The position numbers were made by a program, and so were the translations under genes. This document shows positions 7,495-13,152 of a stretch of DNA of 13,152 nt, piece by piece. Where the stretch lies: NCBI GenBank assembly GCA_000697055.1, contig JNDT01002200.1, forward strand, positions 1 to 13,152, read 5' to 3'. This DNA comes from Saksenaea vasiformis B4078 (lineage: Eukaryota > Mucoromycota > Mucoromycetes > Mucorales > Saksenaeaceae). Each line of letters starts with the position of its first letter. Positions within the stretch are counted from its first letter, which is position 1. A model generated the notes under the pieces. It was given only the letters and a program-made list of their open reading frames with translations. It was not told where the DNA came from and made no database searches.

Positions 7495-10400
7495 ATGCAC
7501 AATCTATTGAATACGACATACGACTCCAAGAAGAATGTGGTCCAGACGGTCCAGGTTGAGCCAAGGAGCTGAATTTTGCAGTCGGTACAAAGCATAGCAA
7601 TGACCGCAACATTTACTTGCAATGTGTTCATGGCGAAATACCCATGGGGTCACCTCTGACAACCGCCAACGCATTCAAACAACAAAGAAAGTAGACTGCA
7701 ACTGGTATCTGCGGGCAGCGTTCAAAGCCGAAACGAGAAAGTGGACGATTGTACACGTTGCCTCTTTAAATGAACACAATCACCAACTTGACAAGGATCC
7801 GATTTTCTACCACCAGCATTGCAAGTCAACCGCGGAGATGGTCGAACGTGTGACATCCATGACCAGCAATAGGAACAAACCATCCAAGATTCATTAAGAG
7901 CTAAGAAGCAATGCTGGCAATGAAATTATTACGAGAAAATATTTGTACAATCTCATGCAAATCTTGCGAGATCAACGTAAAAGCAACTTTGTAGATCTTA
8001 TCGAATTTCTGAACAAGCGTGATTATGAGATTGCCTATAAAATCAGCGACAACAACCAGCTCGATGCGTTCTTCTTTAGCCATGAAGCAGCGGTTGATAA
8101 GGCCCGGAGATTCCATGAGGTGGTCGTAATGGATGCAACATACAGTACCAATATCAATAAGATGCCTTTGGTAAACATTGTTGGAGTTGGCAACTTAGGA
8201 ACCAGTCGGTTATCAAACTTCCTAATCGGTTCAGTATTCGTCATCAACGAAACACGCGAAACATACGAGTTGATTCTTCAAACGATGCACTCTCTCTTAT
8301 GACCACAACATCGTGTTGGCCTCATCATCACTGACAATGACAAAGCGTTAGTCGATGCTGTTGAAAAAGTATTTCCAGAATCAGTACATATTCTGTGTGG
8401 ATGGCATATTTCACAGCACCTGCAGTCAAAGATGGCGGGATGTTTTGGAAAGAAGAGCGAAGAGTATGACGAGTCGCAAAAAACAATCAAAACTATGGTG
8501 TACAATCGCAAGGAGGATGCTTTTAACAAAGCAGAATCGGAATATCGCAACTTGGCAAAACGTGCGGACTTGGCATACGCAAGTAGCAAAGACAAAACAC
8601 CTGTCAAAAAGGATACAAAAGACGTGAAACAGAAGGACAACGACGAAGAAGAGAAAAAGAAAGATCGAATAAAAAAGCTGTAGCAGCCAAAATGGAAGCA
8701 AAAATCCTTGAATACTTCGATAGGTAATATTAATGTGATTATTTCAATTGATATACTAAAATCTTTGGAAGCGTGCTAGAATATAAAGAAAAATGGGCGG
8801 TACCGTACGCTGGCAACCACCTTACGCTTGGTGCACGCTCTACGCAACGAGTCGAAGGGACACACTGGCGAATTAAGGACACTATGCAAACTACGGGCAG
8901 CCTCATGAGAACAATAAACTCCATTGGTGATGTAATCCGACGTACAATAAGTCGCTTTTCGACGCGATTAATGCGCAGGAATTATGCTAACAGCATTCAA
9001 ATAGTATGAAGTCGAACGAAAAGACTTTCTGAATGAGAAATACAAGCGGCCAATTTTTGATGACGACTAATATAGTTCCGTGGCTGAACTTTTTGGCAAA
9101 GTCTCAATTTTTGCGATCAACATGGTTAGGACTGAGCTGAAAAAAGGCTGGAAGAATGCCACCAATGACGTTGAAAGGGAAAGCGGCAGTTGTGATTGTG
9201 ATGCTAAGATCTGCTTTGCGTTTCCTTGTCAACATATGCTACCACTCTCTGGTGGTGGTGCTATTGGAATTGATATGATCCCCGGACGTTGGCATCTCGA
9301 GTATTCGGAAGGTACGCAAGTAAAATTTATGCTGTTATTTTGATTAATGTTATGTACTCCAAAACTTGTAGATCATTTTCCATGAACAAAGGTGGCACTT
9401 GCAGAAGAAGTTCAGAAGAGCGCAACAACTCTTTTCGAACGGATACAAAACATACTAGATGAATCCGAAACCAATCATCAGAAGATTGAAATAGTCCAAG
9501 CTATCAATTCGAAACTGGATACCCTGAAGAGTACAGCCATGGATGAAGTGAAAATTCCTAGCATCGTTAAAACAAAAGGCCGCCCTGAATCAACCAGTGG
9601 AAAGCGAATCGGATCTCAGTTTGAGTCTGAAGAAAAGAAAATCAGGAAAGAGTCTCAAATGAAAAAGGCAGAAATCATTGAAGGCGAATCCAAGGATGCG
9701 CTTTCTGAAACTAGTATGTATGTTTTGCAGGGAAAGAGAGACCTTGAAGACAAATATCTGGAGAGCGTTAAATCCAAAAGGTAAGGGAAGGCTATGAATC
9801 GCTACAGTATATTAAGTTCTGTTTTAGAGCTAAAGATGCACCGAACGACATGGCTGATTTTCGAGTAAATACTCATATCCCCCGTGATTCTTATTCGAGC
9901 ACTGTCAACATCAAGGCTGATGGATGGTGTGGATTCCGCACACTGGCACATCTCTTAAAAGAAGATCAAAACAACTTTGTATAAGTCAAACGTGATATTC
10001 TTGCCTGTCTGATCGAAAACGCCGACATATACAGTAGCCATTTCCCGTCTATCGACAAAGTTGAACAGTTAAGGGAGCTTGTTAGCTATGGCATAGATTT
10101 CTCTCCATCAGCAGAAGGCCATTATCCACCATGCGCACATACTCGATACTGGTTTACAGCGCCAGGGTGTGTTCAGTTAGCGGCAGATACATATCGCATT
10201 CCCATTGTCGTGTACTCTGATAATGAAGAAGCTAGCCCTGGCGGAGATCTCGTATACCCTCCTCTGTTATACCTCACATTCCGTGGTCCATTACCTCGTC
10301 AGCAACCGTTTCCAATCGTGTTGCACCACATTGACGGGAACCATTGGGCGACTTTGAACATGAAACGCGGCATCAAGGTGAAGTGACCACGAATTGATTA

Positions 10401-10530
10401 TTACGTGAAACAGGCATGCAAGGAGTCGGGATATGGCGACAGTATCCACAAAACTGTGTGGAGGTATCTCGACATTGAGAAGGATACAACAAAAGAAGGT
10501 GAAAGTGTCATCACAATTGATAACTTGTAA
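7495..10530 (+). pseudogene. MULE transposase-OTU protease fusion gene, inactivated
   Basis: Likely exons are about 7495-8723, 8772-9319, 9392-9780 and 9828-10530. Introns are 48, 72 and 47 nt, GT-AG, and the first has TACTAA. Domains in order: FAR1/WRKY-GCM1-like zinc finger (about 7560-7830; RNIYLQCVHG, TKKVDCNWYLRA, NEHNHQLDKDP); MULE transposase with Asp in MDATYSTN (8132-8134), Asp in IITDNDKALV (8333-8335), the CGWH motif and Glu in RVEGTH (8854-8856); SWIM finger CDC-x9-CQH (about 9190-9233); a charged helical linker (about 9392-9780); and an OTU-like domain. Damage: frameshifts near 7559, 7638, 8671 (one A lost from an A run) and 9007; stops at 7895-7897, 8300-8302, 9068-9070, 9982-9984 and 10384-10386. 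The start at 7495 fits the upstream TATA box and its CT-rich leader. The MULE assignment is secure; exon ends of the broken stretches are approximate. Confidence 0.85.
9828..10530 (+). other. OTU-like cysteine protease domain of the MULE protein
   Basis: This final exon belongs to the broken transposase gene. After a KDAPNDMADF linker comes KADGWCGFRTLAHLL, the Asp-Gly-x-Cys nucleophile motif of OTU (ovarian tumour) deubiquitinases, with Asp at 9919-9921 and Cys at 9928-9930. The core continues with APGCVQLAADTYRIPIVVYS and ends with the catalytic-His motif DGNHWATL (His at 10342-10344). Two stops (9982-9984 and 10384-10386) interrupt it, but the motifs are preserved. OTU proteases cleave ubiquitin or ubiquitin-like linkages. 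In a transposon the role is unknown; it may resemble the Ulp1-like proteases carried by some plant MULEs. It is spliced to the transposase by the intron at 9781-9827, so the two are one polypeptide by design. Confidence 0.75.
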
Positions 10531-10749
10531 TTACTTGTAGCTTTATATATACGTTATCATTGAAATTTTCATACATATAAGTAACATATAACGATAATAT
10601 TCATAAAAATGAAGCCACAGTTTTGCAATGATGGTTTTGGCCTTCTATTCGTTACAGCTTTTCTTTTCTGAAACTGCGTAATGTATTTGTCACTAAATGA
10701 TAAAACACTAGTGTATCTGAAATAACGTCCTGGAACACGGCAATAAGGT
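10531..10749. other. MULE 3' untranslated region and spacer
   Basis: AT-rich sequence between the last stop and the right terminal repeat. It has TATATA and ATAT runs (about 10543-10600) that could serve in fungal 3' end formation. No canonical AATAAA lies close to the stop and no ORF is visible. Confidence 0.4.
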
Positions 10750-10926
10750 CTCCACTATGGGACACTCCACACTAAGTCAGTTGAGCATTAGTGCTACACT
10801 CCACCCTTTTTCGAAGTACCACACTCCATCCTGTTTTGGAATAAAATGCAATAAATATCTGAACACCTGATCATTTTTTTTGGGGGGGGACTGGAGTGTC
10901 CCGTTGGAGTGTCCCTAGCAATTCCC
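10750..10926. repeat. MULE right terminal inverted repeat
   Basis: This is the reverse complement of 6869-7045 with scattered differences. GGGACACTCC sites lie at 10759-10768 (plus sense) and, as the complement, at 10893-10902 and 10906-10915. A G8 run follows a T8 run at about 10874-10889, longer than the equivalent in the left repeat. Confidence 0.9.
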
Positions 10927-10935
10927 TTGAAAAAA
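10927..10935. repeat. Right target-site duplication of the MULE
   Basis: TTGAAAAAA is identical to 6860-6868 and directly follows the terminal CCC. Confidence 0.85.
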
Positions 10936-10990
10936 ACCGCAAGCGCGGCGAAGAGCTCAAAACCATCACGCTTGCAATTTTCCTCTCTTG

Positions 10991-11138
10991 AAGTCTATGG
11001 CTTTATAATCGTAGCGTTTGGGACTCTTTTTAGGAAAATTCTAGGGCTCTGATCTGCTTCCACTTGGAGAGCTTCACAACATTACGCTCACTTTTTAGCG
11101 CTACTGACTTATTCATGGAAAACCCGTTGTCTTTATTA
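10991..11138. repeat. Diverged direct repeat flanking the MULE (right copy)
   Basis: This is the direct-orientation counterpart of 6633-6776: AAGTCTATGG, CTTTATAAT, TCCACTTGGAGAG, CTCACTTTTT, GACTTATTCATGGAAAA and CTTTATTA. It starts about 55 bp beyond the MULE end, whereas the left copy stops about 90 bp before it. Confidence 0.5.
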
Positions 11139-11195
11139 TGGTCCGCTAAACACCTCATTTTGTCGGTGCTAGCTTTCCCTGATTATTATGATTTC

Positions 11196-11595
11196 TGTCG
11201 TATAGGACGACTCATATTGATGTATAAGTCATATCGGTAATGACCGTAATGAAATAAACTCAGAGAGTCACCTATAATTAGTGCGGAACTGAGTATCCTG
11301 ATCTGAGTGAAATTAAGGATCAGGTACATGAAATAACTCCGCTTGATCCAAGATCACACCAGAAAAGAACAAGAAGAATACGAGGGACAAGATAGGAGTA
11401 CCAAGACACCCGAAAGGACATGTTTTACCCAACCATGACCTTTCTACAAGCTCCACTCCAATTCTTGAGTATAAATAGGATAGAAAATGATGTGCTAGAA
11501 GGATATCTCTTTCTTATTGAACTTTACGATTAAAAAGAGTCTCAAAGGATTTACTCGTCTGATTTTCCTATTTTTTGATCTATCCATTTATCACA
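11196..11595 (+). repeat. Possible solo LTR or other promoter-bearing repeat
   Basis: It starts TGTCGTATAGGACGACTC, a TG-initiated sequence with a short internal inversion typical of LTR starts. It contains an inverted pair CCTGATC (11297-11303) and GATCAGG (11318-11324), then a strong TATA box TATAAATAGG (11470-11479) followed by a T/C-rich leader. A CA end near 11590 (TTATCACA) is possible. No matching 5-bp target duplication and no tRNA-primer site were found, and no retrotransposon coding sequence is present. A degenerate solo LTR is the likeliest reading; an ordinary promoter without a visible gene is the alternative. Confidence 0.3.
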
Positions 11596-11662
11596 ACTTC
11601 TATTGCTAACGTGCCTTCACACAAAACTCCGGTTTTCGGAAGGGCTTTCCTTCGGCAGATGT

Positions 11663-12037
11663 TCAGAAGGTTTGTAGATATGAGATTGTTTTCCGAATCA
11701 AAAGATGACGAATAAATATGCAACGTTTGAGCGGCCGCCGATGTTCTAAGAAATATGATTGATTGAAGTGATCGCCACTGTACAATAGCATAAACGCTTC
11801 TAAAGAGGACGCACTCATTTTATTTAGAAGGGTCGTTTGAAAGAAATTATATGTGATGTGCGAACGTGCAGCATTTACTAAACTTTCGGACGTTCCGATG
11901 AGACACGACCATCCTTCGGTCAACCATTCATAGTCCTCTTGGACAGCCAATAGCTAAGCGGCAGGATGCATCATCACTTTGTACATAGGTTTCTTAGCAT
12001 ACACGCGACGAATTAAATGTGTACACCATTTGGTCAT
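11663..12037 (-). pseudogene. Minus-strand coding relic with one in-frame stop
   Basis: From an ATG at 12037-12035 the frame runs to 11663 (124 codons) with a single TAG at 11956-11954. It reads MTKWCTHLIRRVYAKKPMYK, VMMHPAA, then after the stop LLAVQEDYEWLTEGWSCLIG, SESLVNAARSHITYNFFQTT, SASSLEAFMLLYSGDHFNQS and a basic end. The composition is very protein-like and the sense on both sides of the stop flows well, so this is probably a decayed gene or transposon fragment. An adjacent minus frame (11994-12215, RTVTSYGESICQRVPLSLND) may be its upstream part after a frameshift. The family is not recognised. Confidence 0.4.
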
Positions 12038-12169
12038 TCAGTGATAATGGGACTCTTTGGCAGATACTCTCACCGTATGATGTTACCGTTCTATGGTACC
12101 AGTCCCAACGATTTTTTTTGGGGGGAGCAACAAAATGGTAGAAAGCTTCCTTGCTTCTTTCTTCTCCCC

Positions 12170-12340
12170 AAATGTTTCTCCAGAGGTAAGTGTCATTTTT
12201 GTAAGAACCGTACAAATAATATATTGTTTATCATTAACACGTGCACAAGCGCGACGAAGAGTGGATGCCTTAATGCTGCCGTGAACATCTGGTTCTACAA
12301 AGATAACCGTCTATCACATACAGGATCCTCTGATAACTAG
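12170..12340 (+). pseudogene. Possible zinc-ribbon relic of a DDE transposase
   Basis: A plus-strand frame ending at the TAG of 12338-12340 contains SRGKCHFCKNRTNN, then about 20 residues later TKSGCLNAAVNIWFYKDNR. The CxxC followed by GC-xx-[C]-x-V-x-[LI]-[C] arrangement resembles the C-terminal zinc ribbon of piggyBac-type or IS4-type transposases in fungi, but the second pair of cysteines is degraded (Ala and Trp instead). A fine splice donor GAGGTAAGT at about 12182-12190 lies inside it, which could mean the real exon ends there. Opposite-strand frames overlap. Low certainty. Confidence 0.25.
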
Positions 12341-12485
12341 GGGTCGGCAAAATATTCGAATATTCATATTCGTTCGTACATATTCGTATTCGAATGAATA
12401 TGAATATGTTTTTTAGTATTCGAATCAGTAACGAATATTTGTAAGTATATTCGAATCACTGTTAATAATATTCAAATATTCGCTT
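12338..12485 (+). mobile_element. hAT-like transposon terminus with ATTCG palindromes
   Basis: It begins TAGGGGTCGGCAAAATATTC, which resembles hAT-type termini (C/TAGGGG then GGCAAA). It continues with many overlapping ATTCGAAT and ATATTCG units in both orientations up to about 12485. Such subterminal palindromes are usual for hAT elements and their MITEs. The opposite terminus (an inverted copy ending CCCCTA) is not in the window. If real, the element runs rightwards beyond the edge or is truncated, and the 8-bp duplication cannot be tested. Confidence 0.4.
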
Positions 12486-13152
12486 GAGAGCAATTAGCTT
12501 ACTAATCGTTAACATGACTCTTTCTGTAATGTCAAAAAAAACTGCAATGGAAGCATAGTTATGAAAAATATAAGTTCGTTGCCTTCCTTGATGTTTCACT
12601 TAAAAAACGAACGAAGGAAAGAAAGAAAGAAAGAAAGAAAATGAAATAGAGAAGATCCTCTTTCTGCTCTAATGACTAAGATGATGTTGCATGCAACGAA
12701 TTAGTAATTAGTCGAAATATTACAAGGTGTAGCAATGGTAACATTTAGCATAAGCATTTGATAAGAGATTCAAAAAAAAAAGAAATAAAAAGAAGTAAAG
12801 GTAACATTTGTGTTTATTTCGAAAATGTGCAATGCTAAAAGTCAAAGAGATGTTTGTGCCCATATGTATGTTTTTTAATGATAAGGAGCTGTTAATTGTG
12901 CAATGCAGAAAAGAAGTCTATGATTGACGTGATTCCCAGCAAGATGGTTGAGTGAACCGCGAGAGTTTAGATAATGCGGAAATTTCTGCGAGGCCTACTG
13001 AGGCTGATGGTGACTGCAACATAATAACGCAATCGGTACCTTTTTAGAAACGTCTGCCTCTGCTTCTGTACTACACGTATAGTAACTGTTTTATTAAACT
13101 CGTAACAGTTGCATCTTTTTTTTTGTGCTATCGTAGCGTGCACGTCAGGCAA
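12486..13152. other. AT-rich region without recognisable gene
   Basis: It includes a GAAA microsatellite (about 12616-12640) and several A runs (12531-12539, 12772-12783). TGCAATGC occurs twice (12827-12835 and 12899-12906). A minus-strand frame at 12967-13152 runs off the edge; it is rich in basic residues and of unknown nature. It could be the inside of the putative hAT-like element. Confidence 0.4.
12612..12640. repeat. GAAA microsatellite
   Basis: About six tandem copies of GAAA follow the imperfect GAACGAAG. It is a simple-sequence repeat with no indicated function. Confidence 0.85.

Larger units (their letters stand above)
6869..10926 (+). mobile_element. Mutator-like element (MULE) with OTU-bearing transposase gene
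   Basis: This is a 4,058-bp DNA transposon, structurally complete. Terminal inverted repeats of 177 bp (6869-7045 and 10750-10926) begin GGGAATTGCTAGGGACACTC on each strand, and a perfect 9-bp target duplication flanks them. The plus strand carries one large intron-containing gene (7495-10530) coding for a FAR1-like zinc finger, a MULE DDE domain, a SWIM finger, a charged linker and an OTU-type protease domain. Several stops and frameshifts have inactivated this gene, so the copy should not move by itself but could still move if supplied with transposase. A possible minus-strand passenger ORF sits next to the left repeat. The element lies between two diverged direct repeats. Confidence 0.92.

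Noticed and set aside
8278..8701. Two minus-strand open frames opposite the transposase linker
   Set aside because: They are complements of a Lys/Glu-rich coding stretch, giving Phe/Leu/Ser-rich text. The plus strand has the MULE motifs.

Overview
This window reads as nuclear DNA of a fungus, most likely an early-diverging one of the Mucoromycota type. The evidence is an AT-rich composition, six-exon gene structure with very short introns (44-58 nt), TACTAA-like branch points, and a fungal-style STK32/YANK protein kinase. No bacterial features are present: no operons and no usable Shine-Dalgarno sites. The assignment to Mucoromycota rests on remembered family resemblance and was not checked by a search.

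There is one convincingly intact host gene, the kinase at 4019-5561 (+). Six exons can be spliced by eye into an uninterrupted 431-residue protein with an N-terminal MGGVCC acylation signal, a complete kinase core (with DFN replacing DFG, as in STK32 kinases) and a basic C-terminal tail.

The rest is transposon-rich. From left to right: a frame-broken coding relic (192-493); a 54-bp tandem array that ends in a hairpin (617-890); three partial copies of one dispersed repeat (C at 900-1010, A at 1615-2050, B at 6099-6580), whose longer copies carry a decayed minus-strand reading frame; an unidentified minus-strand ORF (1111-1389); a purine-rich stretch; and a 399-bp MITE (3164-3562). The kinase follows. 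Next comes a complete but mutated Mutator-like element (MULE, 6869-10926), with 177-bp terminal inverted repeats and a perfect 9-bp target duplication. To its right are a possible solo LTR (about 11196-11595), minus- and plus-strand coding relics (11663-12340), and a hAT-like terminus with ATTCG palindromes (from 12338).

The most notable finding is the pairing of the MULE and the MITE. The MULE encodes, over at least four exons, a FAR1-like zinc finger, a DDE transposase, a SWIM finger and a C-terminal OTU-type cysteine protease domain. At least five in-frame stops and about four frameshifts break this gene. The MITE ends match the MULE ends at 18 of 20 bases and are also flanked by a perfect 9-bp duplication. 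The small element therefore looks like a non-autonomous relative mobilised by this MULE family. The two insertions sit on either side of the kinase gene.
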